DNA of 64,000 bases from Chryseobacterium carnipullorum. GTDB taxonomy: Bacteria > Bacteroidota > Bacteroidia > Flavobacteriales > Weeksellaceae. Location of the stretch: assembly GCF_900142785.1 (NCBI RefSeq), contig NZ_FRCD01000011.1:62001-126000 (forward strand), written 5' to 3'. Position 1 is the stretch's first letter; each line of letters begins with the position of its first letter. A program made the position numbers and the translations under genes. Shown one piece after another: positions 53,185 to 62,285 of this stretch. The notes below the pieces were generated by a model, which made no database searches, was not told where the DNA came from, and saw only the letters and a program-made list of their open reading frames with translations.

Positions 53185-53210
53185 GCTTCGTACAATATTA
53201 TTTAATCTTA

Positions 53211-53218
53211 CAAATTTA
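53211..53218 (-). promoter_or_regulatory. -7 element of the AraC gene
   Basis: TAAATTTG on the minus strand, 26 bp before ATG 53184. Confidence 0.45.
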
Positions 53219-53264
53219 GTGATAATGTAGCGGTAAAGATTTGTTGAGAGGCTCAAGTCTTAAC

Positions 53265-54011
53265 TTATGTCACTCTTCTTTTACTGCTTGCCTCCACCCA
53301 TTCATCTTTCGTGCATTTAGGACAGTTTCCGGCTTTTCCTTGTTGTTTCATTTCGGTATGTCCACAAAATGTACAGGAATACTGACCTTCTTTGCTTATA
53401 TTTTTTAATGTATATTTTAAGGACTCGGGCATAATCGGAAGTCCGTGTTTCACCTCTTTGTCCTCGTAATAAAAAACACTGATTTGTCCGGAACTTTCTA
53501 CAATAGCCGTTTCTATCTGTCCCAATTGGGAAACGCCTCTTAATCTCAGTTCTGCAAAAAACTCATCGCTGCCAAGGTTTTCTTTTTTAAAATTATCAAT
53601 GGCAAATTCGCCATCCCGGATCAGACATATGGAAGCTCCTTCCACCATTTTTTCAAACTCTTTGCTTCTTCCGATAAAAAAAGTAATGATCCTGTATAAA
53701 AGAATAATGACAACAAAAACAAGGATTGAAGAAACAATGCCGACATCTTTGTTAAACATTGGATCGCCTGCTGCAGAACCCAAACCGATGATAACGACCA
53801 GTTCAAAAACAGAAAGCTGCTTGACTCCCCTTTTGCCTAAAACTCTCAATCCAATGATAATGGCAAGAAACATAATGGAAGTACGGAGAATGATCTCCAG
53901 CAGAAAGGACCATTCTTCATGTCCCATCAGCAATTCTTTCCAGTTAAGTTCCAAGAGAAATAAGGTAAGCATAGAAATTAATTTAGGAGGAGCATTCAAA
54001 AAATGCGCCAT
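53265..54011 (-). CDS. DUF421 (YetF-like) membrane protein with C-terminal zinc ribbon
   Basis: 248 residues. Three N-terminal membrane helices around 'IIGLRVLGKRGVKQLSVFELVVIIGLGSAAGDPM', then the YetF soluble domain ('LRLRGVSQLGQIETAIVESSGQISVF'). Beyond the usual end of the family comes 'CTFCGHTEMKQQGKAGNCPKC', a four-cysteine zinc-ribbon/rubredoxin-like knuckle. Role unknown; DUF421 proteins are linked to spore and envelope stress in other phyla. Met at 53927 ('MGHEEWSFLLE') is a possible later start. Confidence 0.8.
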   Translation of the reverse strand: MAHFLNAPPKLISMLTLFLLELNWKELLMGHEEWSFLLEIILRTSIMFLAIIIGLRVLGKRGVKQLSVFELVVIIGLGSAAGDPMFNKDVGIVSSILVFVVIILLYRIITFFIGRSKEFEKMVEGASICLIRDGEFAIDNFKKENLGSDEFFAELRLRGVSQLGQIETAIVESSGQISVFYYEDKEVKHGLPIMPESLKYTLKNISKEGQYSCTFCGHTEMKQQGKAGNCPKCTKDEWVEASSKRRVT

Positions 54012-54094
54012 CGCCTGTTTCTGCTGTTGGCTTCGGGAACTTAATCCACCAGGGAAAACTAAAAATTGCCGAATAATTTTGAGGTCTTCAGAAT

Positions 54095-54859
54095 TTAATC
54101 TAAAGGATATTCTTCACCATCCTGTACAACAAAACACCTTTCCTGAAGTCCGTTTTTAATAATTTCCTCCTGAATAAACTTCCGGTCTTCTTTGCAATGG
54201 CTTACAGCTTCCAGATGAGTGACCAAAACGGTGGCCTCCGGTGCATACTCACAAACCTTAATGATATCCTGACTGGTCATAATGATAGGATCTCCAACTG
54301 CAAAAGTTGCGGCTCCCCCTGCAACCACAATATGCTGTGGCCTGTACTTATCAATTTCTTCTGCAATTCTTTCGTACCAGATGCTGTCACCCACGATATA
54401 AAGCGTTTTTTCTTCCGTTTTAAAAACAAAGCCATTGACTTCTCCCATCTTCTCTCCGATTTCTCCGGTTCCGTGCTGTCCTTCTGTAATGGAGATGCTG
54501 ATATTTTCCCAGATGATATGATCTTTAACGGAAATTATATTCTTAAAACCAGATTGAGCGATCTGTTCCGAAATGACTTCAGGGCAGATCAGAGGAATAT
54601 TTTTATCCAAAAGTTCAACTGCTTTGGGATCCCAGTGATCGGGATGAAGATGAGTGACAGCCACGGCATCTATTCCTGAAAGTTGATCTTTTAATTCCTC
54701 TTCACTGAATGGAAGATCAACCAAAGGATTGAGCAGTTCATTATCCGTCATTGGAAATTTCCCCAGAGAACCTTTTGCTCCAAGCATCGGGTCGATTAAA
54801 ATATTTTTGTCTCCGATTTGGATTACTAATGTGGCATTGCGCCATAATTTCAGTTTCAT
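54095..54859 (-). CDS. MBL-fold metal-dependent hydrolase (UlaG-like)
   Basis: 254 residues. Metal motif 'THLHPDHWD' (H-x-H-x-D-H), then 'EGQHGTGE' and 'IVGDSIWYE' supplying further ligands. 'WRNATLVIQIGDKNILIDPML' is the usual start of the beta-lactamase-like UlaG group. The substrate is unknown. Divergent from an HxlR gene; TAGTTTTG at 54879-54886 is its -7 element. Confidence 0.86.
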   Translation of the reverse strand: MKLKLWRNATLVIQIGDKNILIDPMLGAKGSLGKFPMTDNELLNPLVDLPFSEEELKDQLSGIDAVAVTHLHPDHWDPKAVELLDKNIPLICPEVISEQIAQSGFKNIISVKDHIIWENISISITEGQHGTGEIGEKMGEVNGFVFKTEEKTLYIVGDSIWYERIAEEIDKYRPQHIVVAGGAATFAVGDPIIMTSQDIIKVCEYAPEATVLVTHLEAVSHCKEDRKFIQEEIIKNGLQERCFVVQDGEEYPLD

Positions 54860-54878
54860 TTTGCTTAATTTTGTCCTG

Positions 54879-54886
54879 CAAAACTA
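54879..54886 (-). promoter_or_regulatory. -7 element of the MBL hydrolase gene
   Basis: TAGTTTTG on the minus strand; a TTG at 54905-54903 leaves a 16-bp spacer. Confidence 0.4.
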
Positions 54887-54913
54887 TGGCTAAATCAAGG
54901 CTCAATAATAGAC

Positions 54914-54932
54914 GGTTACCAAAAGGTTAACC
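54914..54932. promoter_or_regulatory. Candidate HxlR operator
   Basis: GGTTACC (54914-54920) and GGTTAACC (54925-54932) are palindromic words repeated 11 bp apart, one helical turn, in the 89-bp divergent gap. Confidence 0.5.
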
Positions 54933-54948
54933 ATAAAAATATTTGATA

Positions 54949-55266
54949 ATGAATTTTGAAGAATTTAAAAACTGCGGACTCAGACGTAGCCTGGATATTC
55001 TTTCCGGAAAATGGAAACCCCTGATTCTTCAGAATCTTTTTGAGGAAGAGCAGGTACGATTTGTAGAATTGTGGCGAAAAATGCCCAGAGTTTCAAAGAA
55101 AGTGCTTTCAGAGCAACTTAAACAGATGGAGGAAAATCAGATGATTCAACGGATTGAAGTCTATAATTTTCCTCCGGAAGTGTATTATAAGCTTACTGAC
55201 AGAGCCCGTAAATTAGGTCCTATTCTTGACCAGCTGCATGAATGGGGAAATGAACTTGATTCTTAA
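54949..55266 (+). CDS. HxlR-family regulator
   Basis: 105 residues from ATG 54949 (a TTG two codons earlier also opens the frame). Typical HxlR core: 'SLDILSGKWKPLILQNLFEEEQVRFVELWRKMP', 'SEQLKQMEENQMI', 'VYYKLTDRARKLGPIL'. One Cys near the start (NCGLRR) sits where HxlR sensors have theirs. It probably regulates the divergent MBL hydrolase. Its 3' end overlaps the 3' end of bioA by 47 bp on opposite strands. Confidence 0.88.
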   Translation: MNFEEFKNCGLRRSLDILSGKWKPLILQNLFEEEQVRFVELWRKMPRVSKKVLSEQLKQMEENQMIQRIEVYNFPPEVYYKLTDRARKLGPILDQLHEWGNELDS

Positions 55267-56545
55267 AAGTGTCCAGCACCTCCAGAATATTCCGGTAAGT
55301 AAAGTCCAGTTCTTCTGCAGTAATGCAATAAGGGGGAACCAGATACATTACATTTCCCAGAGGACGCATAATGATTCCACGCTGTAAAAATTCATCGTAC
55401 AGAACTTTTCCCACCTCGTTAAAATAAGATGTATGCTGATCTGTTTTAAGCTCAAAAGCCAGAATTGTTCCGGTCTGGCGTACATTTTCAACATTCGGAT
55501 GCTGTTCAAGAATGTCCGTAAAGTCAGAATGCTGTCTGCTGATACGATCAATGGCCGCTAATGTTTCTTCCTGTAATAAAAGTTCCATGCTGGCCAAGGC
55601 CGCAGTACAGGCTAATGGATTGGCGGTAAAAGAATGTCCGTGAAACAGTGTTTTGTATTTGTCATCGGATAAAAATGCATTGAAAATCTCCTGTGAGCAA
55701 GTGGTAATTCCCATTGGCATCGTTCCTCCGGTGAGGCCTTTTGAAAAGCACATAATATCCGGTATTTCTGCAAGATGATTGGCGGCAAAAAGTTTCCCTG
55801 TTCTTCCGAAACCTGTGAATACTTCATCCTGGATCATCAGGATTTCTTTGCTTCTGCAAAACTTCATCAGCTCATCCAGATGTTCAGCCTCATATATCAG
55901 CATGCCTGCTGCACCCTGTACCAGAGGCTCATAGATAAAACAGGCCGTTTCCTCTGCAATTTCACTGATCTGAATTTTTAAGCTTTCCAGATTTTCTGCG
56001 TTGGGCGTATCGATAAAAACCACCTCAAACAGCATACTTCCGAAAGGTTTTGTCCAGACACTTCTTCCGCTTACGGACATCGCCCCGAACGTATCACCAT
56101 GGTAAGCATTTTTAAAAGCAAGAATCTTGGTTTTTTCTTTTCCTGAATTATAGGCATACTGAATACACATCTTCAGGGCCGCTTCCACTGCCGTCGAGCC
56201 ATTATCCGAATAAAAAACCTTTTTCTGATTTTTCGGAAGCAGGTTCAATAAATTTTCTGACAACTGAACAGCCGGTTCATGCGTAAATCCTGCAAAAATA
56301 ACCTGTTCCAGAGTAGTCAGCTGCTGATATACCCGCTCGGCAATGTAAGGATGGGCATGACCGTGCAAAGTCACCCACCACGACGAAACCGCATCGATAT
56401 ACTTTTTACCATCGTCGTCAAACAAATAAACGCCCTTACCTCTTACAATAGGAATGGCATCTCCGGCCGTTTTCATTTGGGTATAAGGATGCCAGTTGAC
56501 GTTTTTGTCTCTTTCCGCAAGGAGGGACTGTATTAATGTATTCAT
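55220..56545 (-). CDS. bioA: Adenosylmethionine-8-amino-7-oxononanoate aminotransferase
   Basis: 441 residues, fold-type I PLP enzyme. 'NWHPYTQMK' and 'SSWWVTLHGHAHP' are BioA signatures; 'DNGSTAVEAALKM', 'DEVFTGFGRTGK' and the PLP lysine in 'CFSKGLTGG' complete the site. It converts KAPA to DAPA with SAM as amino donor. Last gene of the biotin operon, 86 bp after bioB. Its 3' end overlaps the convergent HxlR gene by 47 bp. Confidence 0.94.
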   Translation of the reverse strand: MNTLIQSLLAERDKNVNWHPYTQMKTAGDAIPIVRGKGVYLFDDDGKKYIDAVSSWWVTLHGHAHPYIAERVYQQLTTLEQVIFAGFTHEPAVQLSENLLNLLPKNQKKVFYSDNGSTAVEAALKMCIQYAYNSGKEKTKILAFKNAYHGDTFGAMSVSGRSVWTKPFGSMLFEVVFIDTPNAENLESLKIQISEIAEETACFIYEPLVQGAAGMLIYEAEHLDELMKFCRSKEILMIQDEVFTGFGRTGKLFAANHLAEIPDIMCFSKGLTGGTMPMGITTCSQEIFNAFLSDDKYKTLFHGHSFTANPLACTAALASMELLLQEETLAAIDRISRQHSDFTDILEQHPNVENVRQTGTILAFELKTDQHTSYFNEVGKVLYDEFLQRGIIMRPLGNVMYLVPPYCITAEELDFTYRNILEVLDTFKNQVHFPIHAAGQE

Positions 56546-56631
56546 CTTTTTTAGAAGTTAGAAATTAGAGATTAGAAGAAGGAAGCTCTGCAAGCCAAAT
56601 CGTGGCCCGAGCCTCGTATCGAGAAACAAGA

Positions 56632-57624
56632 TTAGCAACAGCTACTCTCCTTCATTTTCATCGGCTTCAGACCCAATTTTTCCAGCATCTGCATATCTTC
56701 GGAAACGCCCGGATTAGGAGTTACCAATAAGGTTTCTCTTTCTCCTGTGAAGATGGAATTGGCTCCGGCCATAAAGCACCAGGCTTGTTCTGTTTCGTTC
56801 ATTTCAATACGTCCGGCACTTAATCTGACCATTGAAGAAGGCATGACAATTCTTGCCGTGGCAATCATTCGTACCATTTCCCAGCTGTCTACTTTTTCGT
56901 TATCCTCGAGCGGCGTTCCTGCTACCCTTGCTAATGCATTGATTGGAACAGATTCCGGATGTTTCGGCATCGTTGCTAACGTTAAAAGCATTGAAATTCT
57001 GTCTCTATGTGTTTCTCCCAGTCCTATAATTCCTCCTGAACACACTGTTATTCCTGCATTTCTTACATTATTAATCGTATTAATTCTATTATCAAAAGTT
57101 CTGGTGGAGATAATCTCTTCATAATATTGTTCGGAAGTATCCAGATTGTGATTGTAAGCATATAAACCGGCTTCCTGAAGACGAATAGCCTGCTCTTCGG
57201 TGAGCATTCCTAACGTACAGCATACTTCCAGTCCAAGTTCATTCACTCCTTTTACCATATCGATTACACGGTCAAAATCACGGTTGTTGCGGACTTCACG
57301 CCATGCTGCAGCCATACAGAAACGGGACGATCCGCTGTCTTTTGCTTTTTGAGCGTGAGCAATAACGGTTTCTGTCGGAAGCAATGCCTGTACCTTGATG
57401 TTGGTGTGATATCTGGCTGCCTGGCCGCAGTACGAGCAGTCTTCAGGACATCCTCCTGTTTTAATGGATAGTAAGGTGGAGATCTGTACTTCAGTCGGAT
57501 CATGCCATTCACGGTGGATGGTGGATGCTTTATAAATCAGTTCCAGCAGAGGCTGATGGTAAATTTCTTCTATTTCTTCTTTGGTCCAGTTGTTTCTGAT
57601 GCTTGTTTTTTTGTCCATTATCAT
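56632..57624 (-). CDS. bioB: Biotin synthase
   Basis: 330 residues. Radical-SAM motif 'CPEDCSYC' (Cys59, 63, 66) binds the 4Fe-4S cluster; 'RFCMAAAWR', 'CCTLGM' and '[11 protein letters not shown]' supply conserved residues of the 2Fe-2S site. It inserts sulfur into dethiobiotin. The start ATG overlaps the bioD stop (ATGA, 4 bases). The tail 'KMKESSCC' is an unusual vicinal cysteine end. Confidence 0.95.
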   Translation of the reverse strand: MIMDKKTSIRNNWTKEEIEEIYHQPLLELIYKASTIHREWHDPTEVQISTLLSIKTGGCPEDCSYCGQAARYHTNIKVQALLPTETVIAHAQKAKDSGSSRFCMAAAWREVRNNRDFDRVIDMVKGVNELGLEVCCTLGMLTEEQAIRLQEAGLYAYNHNLDTSEQYYEEIISTRTFDNRINTINNVRNAGITVCSGGIIGLGETHRDRISMLLTLATMPKHPESVPINALARVAGTPLEDNEKVDSWEMVRMIATARIVMPSSMVRLSAGRIEMNETEQAWCFMAGANSIFTGERETLLVTPNPGVSEDMQMLEKLGLKPMKMKESSCC

Positions 57625-58235
57625 AAATTTGTTTTTGTTAATTGTTCTGCGGCAGCTTTAATGCTGACTTTGGTTGGCTGGTCGATTTCAGGAATGTAGA
57701 TGATTCTGGTTTCTCTTTTAATAAAATTACAGATCACTCTTTCAGTATCTGGAGGAAAAGCTCCGTTGAAAATCAGGTATTCCAGCTTGAGTTTTCTTTG
57801 TTTTAAGGCCATGATGGAAAGTAAACTGTGGTTAATACACCCTAAATAATTCCTGACTACTAACGCTACAGGAAGATTAAACCGTTCTATAAGATCTATC
57901 ATAAAAATCTCATCCGTAAGCGGGACCATAAGCCCTCCTGCTCCTTCCACGATTAGTTTATTACCTGTTTTGGGAAGCTGAAACTTATTTAAATTGATTT
58001 CTATATTTTCTTCCCTGGCAGACTGATGCGGAGATGCAGCCAGTTGAAGACGGTAGGTTTCCGGATGACAGACGGTATCCTCTGTCCATGACTCTATTTT
58101 ATGGCTGTCCGTATTATCAAGGTCTCCTGACTGCACAGGTTTCCAGTAATCTGCTTTAAAATATTGTGTTAAAACGGCAGAGCATATTGTTTTTCCTACT
58201 TCGGTGCCAATTCCGGTGATAAATAGTTGATTCAT
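57621..58235 (-). CDS. bioD: Dethiobiotin synthetase
   Basis: 204 residues. P-loop 'GIGTEVGKT' (8-16), '[13 protein letters not shown]' and '[13 protein letters not shown]', all standard for BioD. It closes the ureido ring of dethiobiotin from DAPA, CO2 and ATP. Overlaps bioB by 4 bases. Confidence 0.93.
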   Translation of the reverse strand: MNQLFITGIGTEVGKTICSAVLTQYFKADYWKPVQSGDLDNTDSHKIESWTEDTVCHPETYRLQLAASPHQSAREENIEINLNKFQLPKTGNKLIVEGAGGLMVPLTDEIFMIDLIERFNLPVALVVRNYLGCINHSLLSIMALKQRKLKLEYLIFNGAFPPDTERVICNFIKRETRIIYIPEIDQPTKVSIKAAAEQLTKTNL

Positions 58236-58283
58236 TTGAGATTACAAGTTGCGGAGTTGCGGGTTTGGTGTTATTGACTTGTT

Positions 58284-59384
58284 TTAAATAAATTCTTTAA
58301 TAATTCTCGTTAGTTCTACAATGTCCTCTTCTGTATTGAAGCTGTGGAAACATATTCTGAGTCTTTCAGTTCCTGTTTTTACGGTGGGACTGTAGACGGC
58401 ATAGGTTAAAAAGTCATGATCCGATAATGTTTTCTGTAAGTTTTTTAATTGCTGATTATCAGGAATCAATACAGCCTGTATAGGGCTCAATTCTGAAGAT
58501 GGGGTGTCTATATTTTGATTTCTGAAAATGCTAATGTTTTGATTAAGCTTTTCTGACAGCTCAGGTTTTTGTTTTAAAAATTCATAACCTGTTTGGATAG
58601 CCATCCATAGAAAATCCTGTGCTGCTGTGGTATAGATAAAAGGAGACGCAAAATTCACCAAATAGGATTTCACTGTTTCATCACAAAGAATGGCTGCGCC
58701 ATGGGCTCCCAAAGCCTTTCCATAAGTTATTACTGCAGCAAAAACATCATGATGTAAATCGTATTTCTCAATCAATCCATATCCGAAAACTCCGAAAGCA
58801 TGGGCTTCGTCTACAATCAGTGAGGCATCATATTTTCTCGTTAAAGCCGCAATTTCCTGAAGAGGGGCGAGATCCCCATCCATTGAATACAGACTTTCTA
58901 TAGCAACATAACAAGGTCCGGTCTGCTTTTTCAGCATACTTTCCAGATCTTCTGGATCATTGTGACGGAATTTTAATTTCTTTGCATGAGACATCCTGCA
59001 GGCATCATGTACAGAACGGTGGATTTGTTCATCCACAATAATCGTATCATGACGGTCCGACAGTGTAGAAAATAGAGCCAGATTGGCATTATACCCGGAA
59101 GAAAAAAGCAAAGCCGCAGGATATTGATGCTGTTGGCCAATATAGTGCTCCGTTTCAGTCGCTGTATTGCTGTTTCCGCTGATCAGTCTTGAACCGGAGC
59201 TCCCGGAAAGAAGTGTAGGATTTTCCTGAACTTTCAGAAGCAGTTGTGCCTGAAGTTCTTCATTTCCTGCCAGGCCAAGATAATCGTTGGAATAAAAATC
59301 AATACCATTAAGTTTTGGCTTTAACGTTCTTAATATTCCTACTTCCATTCTTTTATCGAGGGCTTCCTGAAATTTTTTAAGCAT
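58284..59384 (-). CDS. bioF: 8-amino-7-oxononanoate synthase-type PLP enzyme
   Basis: 366 residues, alpha-oxoamine synthase family: 'FYSNDYLGLAGNEELQ', 'LLSGSSGSRLISGN', 'DEAHAFGVFG' and the PLP lysine in 'TYGKALGAHGAA'. It condenses a pimeloyl thioester with alanine to give KAPA. It starts 8 bp inside the end of the ferritin-like gene, so translation is coupled, and it precedes bioD by 48 bp. Confidence 0.92.
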   Translation of the reverse strand: MLKKFQEALDKRMEVGILRTLKPKLNGIDFYSNDYLGLAGNEELQAQLLLKVQENPTLLSGSSGSRLISGNSNTATETEHYIGQQHQYPAALLFSSGYNANLALFSTLSDRHDTIIVDEQIHRSVHDACRMSHAKKLKFRHNDPEDLESMLKKQTGPCYVAIESLYSMDGDLAPLQEIAALTRKYDASLIVDEAHAFGVFGYGLIEKYDLHHDVFAAVITYGKALGAHGAAILCDETVKSYLVNFASPFIYTTAAQDFLWMAIQTGYEFLKQKPELSEKLNQNISIFRNQNIDTPSSELSPIQAVLIPDNQQLKNLQKTLSDHDFLTYAVYSPTVKTGTERLRICFHSFNTEEDIVELTRIIKEFI

Positions 59385-60000
59385 AGTCTAATTGGGAAAC
59401 TTCTTCAGCTATAGCATTGATCCACTGATCATGCAGTTCTTTTTCTATCGTCAGGATATTTTCTGCATGCTGGTTCCAATCCGGAGAAAATTCATTGAGC
59501 TGATTGATCATTTCTTCAAGATGTCCCTCTTCTTCCAGAATAATGGATTTCACCATAATCCTCGAAGATGCTTTGGTCAGAATATCCTGATACACTGGAT
59601 ATAATTCATCTGCACGGACTTCAATAGCATAGGTTACAAAAAGGTAAGCTGCATATTTCAACTCTTCCTTATTCAGAGTAAATACAGTTTGAAGATACCT
59701 GCAAGCCTTTACATCCAATGAATGAAGATACTGTCGGGTCGCAATTGGAGCAAGAAGTTCATCTGCTTCATAGGTTTTACACCATTCGGGATCTATTTTT
59801 CCTATCTGTTTTTTCAGATAATAAGCGTGACGGTGTTCTTCAGCAGCATGTTTCAGCTGGATCAGCGTAACGGAAACCGGATGCTCACACTTAGAGATCT
59901 TTCTGGCTCCAGCATTTTCCATGAACGAAAGCGTGTTCAGCCATTTGGCATGGATTACGCCATCCTGTACAATTCTTTCAAGCAATGGTTGAAATTCCAT
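59377..60000 (-). CDS. Uncharacterised ferritin-like (diiron-type) protein of the biotin operon
   Basis: 207 residues, predicted all-helical, no signal peptide. Ligand residues spaced as in ferritin-like diiron enzymes: Glu28, Glu55-x-x-His58 ('AEEHRHAYYLKK'), Glu127 ('YAIEVRADELY') and Glu157-x-x-His160 ('LEEEGHLEEM'). It is the first gene of the bio operon and overlaps bioF by 8 bp. The window has bioA, B, D and F but none of bioC, bioH, bioG, bioI or bioW, which normally supply the pimeloyl thioester that BioF uses. I infer that it may act at that step, perhaps by oxidative acyl-chain cleavage; an accessory or regulatory role is equally open. Confidence 0.72.
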   Translation of the reverse strand: MEFQPLLERIVQDGVIHAKWLNTLSFMENAGARKISKCEHPVSVTLIQLKHAAEEHRHAYYLKKQIGKIDPEWCKTYEADELLAPIATRQYLHSLDVKACRYLQTVFTLNKEELKYAAYLFVTYAIEVRADELYPVYQDILTKASSRIMVKSIILEEEGHLEEMINQLNEFSPDWNQHAENILTIEKELHDQWINAIAEEVSQLDYA

Positions 60001-60017
60001 AGATTTTTATTTTGAAT

Positions 60018-60025
60018 CAAAATTA
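60018..60025 (-). promoter_or_regulatory. -7 element of the biotin operon
   Basis: TAATTTTG on the minus strand, 17 bp before the ATG at 60000, within the 65-bp gap shared with the divergent MocR gene. The gap also has ggaccactaataggtgcc (60036-60053), an imperfect inverted repeat that could be the MocR site. Confidence 0.45.
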
Positions 60026-60065
60026 GTATATTGCCGGACCACTAATAGGTGCCAGTTTTAATATT

Positions 60066-61553
60066 ATGGATAGTCCGGTTAAGATCCCTTATCAAAGTTT
60101 TATAGAAATTGACAGAAATTCAGAGACTTCGATCTATATGCAGATTGCCAATCAACTGATTAATGCTATTCAAAGGGGCTTTTTACCTTATGGCACCAAG
60201 CTGCCGGGAACCCGGACATTCAGTGAAGTTCTGGAAATTCACAGGAATACTGCCGTAGCGGTTTATGATGAATTGTCTGCACAGGGTTGGGTAGAAAGTC
60301 TTCCGAACAAAGGAACTTTCATCATCGGGGAAAATCAGGAAAAGCCTGTAAAAGTTAAAGACTTTGAAAAAAACAGTCTTCAGAATTATCCTGAAACCAC
60401 AGGTTTTTCATTTAAAACTTCGAATATTTTAGACAATCCTTTTGAACATTCAGACTGCGAGTATGTTTTTAATGATGGAGTTCCGGATATCAGGTTGACT
60501 CAGATCGGGCAACATTCAAGGTTTTACAGTTCTATTCTGAAACGGAAATCCAACCAGAAAATGCTTGGACATTACAATCACGACGGAAGTGAATTTTTTA
60601 AGGAACACCTTTCACACTACCTTAACCTATCCCGCGGACTGCCTATTTCAAAGAACAATCTTCTTATTACCCGAAGTACGGAAATGAGTATTTATATTGT
60701 ATCTGAAATTCTACTGTCTGCCGGAGATACGGTATTAGTCGGAGCTTTGAGTTATTTTTCTGTGAATATGATTTTCCAGAAAGCGGGTGTCAATATTGTA
60801 TCTCTGCCCATAGATGAAGAAGGAATTATCGTTGAAAATGTCCGGGAAGCCTGTAAAAAGCAGCAGATCAGAATGCTTTATCTCACGCCGCATCACCACT
60901 ATCCCACTACCGTTGCTTTAAGTGCTCAGCGACGACTTGAACTGCTGGATCTTGCCCATGAGTATGGTTTTATCATTCTTGAAGATGACTATGATTATGA
61001 ATTTCATTATGACAAAAGCCCTATTCTACCCTTAGCAAGTGCGGATACGAAAGGAATGGTTATTTATATCGGATCTTTTGGGAAATCGCTGGCTCCGGGG
61101 TTCAGAACCGGATTTATTGTCGCTCCGGAAAATCTGATGGTTGAGATGAGGAAATATCTCGGAATCATAGACCGTCAGGGAGACATTTTAATGGAAAGAG
61201 CTTTGGGTGAAATGATTGAGGAAGGTGAAATACATCGGTATCTGAAAAAATCTTTAAAGGTTTATCAGGAAAGACGGGATTATTTTGCAGAACTGCTTGA
61301 AGAAAATTTACACGGATTGATAAAGTTCCAAAAGCCATCGGGAGGTCTTGCTTTCTGGCTGGAATGGAATATTCCGGTCAATCTGATGCAACTGAGCCGG
61401 AACTGTGCGCAGAATAATTTGTTTATTCCTAAAACATTACTCTACCAGACGAAAGATCTTACAGCGATGAGGCTGGGGTTTGGAAATCTCAACTTTGAGG
61501 AAATGGAGAAGAGTATTGAAATTCTTTCTGATCATACTAGAAAGCTGCTATAA
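60066..61553 (+). CDS. MocR-type regulator: GntR domain plus aminotransferase-like domain
   Basis: 495 residues. Residues about 15-90: GntR winged helix ('SIYMQIANQLINAIQRGFLPYGTKLPGTRTFSEVLEIHRNTAVAVYDEL'-type block, read in part). Residues about 135-490: fold-type I aminotransferase with 'PHHHYPTTVALS', 'EDDYDYEFHYD' and the PLP lysine in 'SFGKSLAPGFRTG'. MocR proteins sense an amine or PLP-linked ligand and often control the gene next door; here the biotin operon is divergent, 65 bp away. Confidence 0.9.
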   Translation: MDSPVKIPYQSFIEIDRNSETSIYMQIANQLINAIQRGFLPYGTKLPGTRTFSEVLEIHRNTAVAVYDELSAQGWVESLPNKGTFIIGENQEKPVKVKDFEKNSLQNYPETTGFSFKTSNILDNPFEHSDCEYVFNDGVPDIRLTQIGQHSRFYSSILKRKSNQKMLGHYNHDGSEFFKEHLSHYLNLSRGLPISKNNLLITRSTEMSIYIVSEILLSAGDTVLVGALSYFSVNMIFQKAGVNIVSLPIDEEGIIVENVREACKKQQIRMLYLTPHHHYPTTVALSAQRRLELLDLAHEYGFIILEDDYDYEFHYDKSPILPLASADTKGMVIYIGSFGKSLAPGFRTGFIVAPENLMVEMRKYLGIIDRQGDILMERALGEMIEEGEIHRYLKKSLKVYQERRDYFAELLEENLHGLIKFQKPSGGLAFWLEWNIPVNLMQLSRNCAQNNLFIPKTLLYQTKDLTAMRLGFGNLNFEEMEKSIEILSDHTRKLL

Positions 61554-61565
61554 TATAATTGTTAT

Positions 61566-62285
61566 AAATTTCCCACAGATCCCACGGATCACGCAAATAA
61601 TTGTTTTTTATGAATCTGTGAAATCTGTAGGATCTGTGGGATAAAAAATATACTTACTGTAATTTACCACGCAAAGTTTTATGTTTGACACTTTTCATTT
61701 TAAGTATAGAAAAAGTTGATCAATAAGTTGATCTGATGAAGCGAGAAGATTTGCATAACAGAGTCATTACAAATAATTGATATGAAATTTCCCGCAGATC
61801 CCACGGATCACGCAGATAATTGTTTTTTATGAATCTGTGAAATCTGTAGGATCTGTGGGATAAAAAATATACTTACTGTAATTTACTACGCAAAGTTTTA
61901 TGTTTGACACTTTTCATTTTAAGTATTGAAAAAGTTGATCAATAAGTTGATCTGATGAAGCGAGAAGATTTGCATAACAGAGTCATTATAAATAATTGAT
62001 ATGAAATTTCCCGCAGATCACACGGATCACGCAGATAATTGTTTTTTATGAATCTGTGAAATCTGTAGAATCTGTAGGATCTGTGGGATAAAAAATATAC
62101 TTACTGTAATTTACTACGCAAAGTTTTATGTTTGACACTTTTCATTTTAAGTATTGAAAAAGTTGATCAATAAGTTGATCTGATGAAGCGAGAAGATTTG
62201 CATAACAGAGTCATTACAAATAATTGATATGAAATTTCCCGCAGATCACACGGATCACGCAGATGATTACGTTTTTATGAAGCTG
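61566..62285. repeat. Tandem 219-bp repeats, three full copies and a partial fourth
   Basis: Copies begin at 61566, 61785, 62004 and 62232. The first two are 219 bp; the third is 228 bp through duplication of the 9-base word aatctgtag. The fourth breaks off after about 55 bp. Copies differ at only a few positions. Each begins with 'tcccacagatcc' or 'tcccgcagatc' and has the near-complement 'ggatctgtggga' about 70 bp later, so each unit can form a large hairpin. The rest of each unit holds a conserved TATGTTTG and a 14-codon ORF (MKREDLHNRVITNN). Confidence 0.9.

Noticed and set aside
61566..62285. CRISPR array
   Set aside because: The units are 219 bp and near-identical throughout, with no short repeat plus unique spacers, and no cas genes are present.
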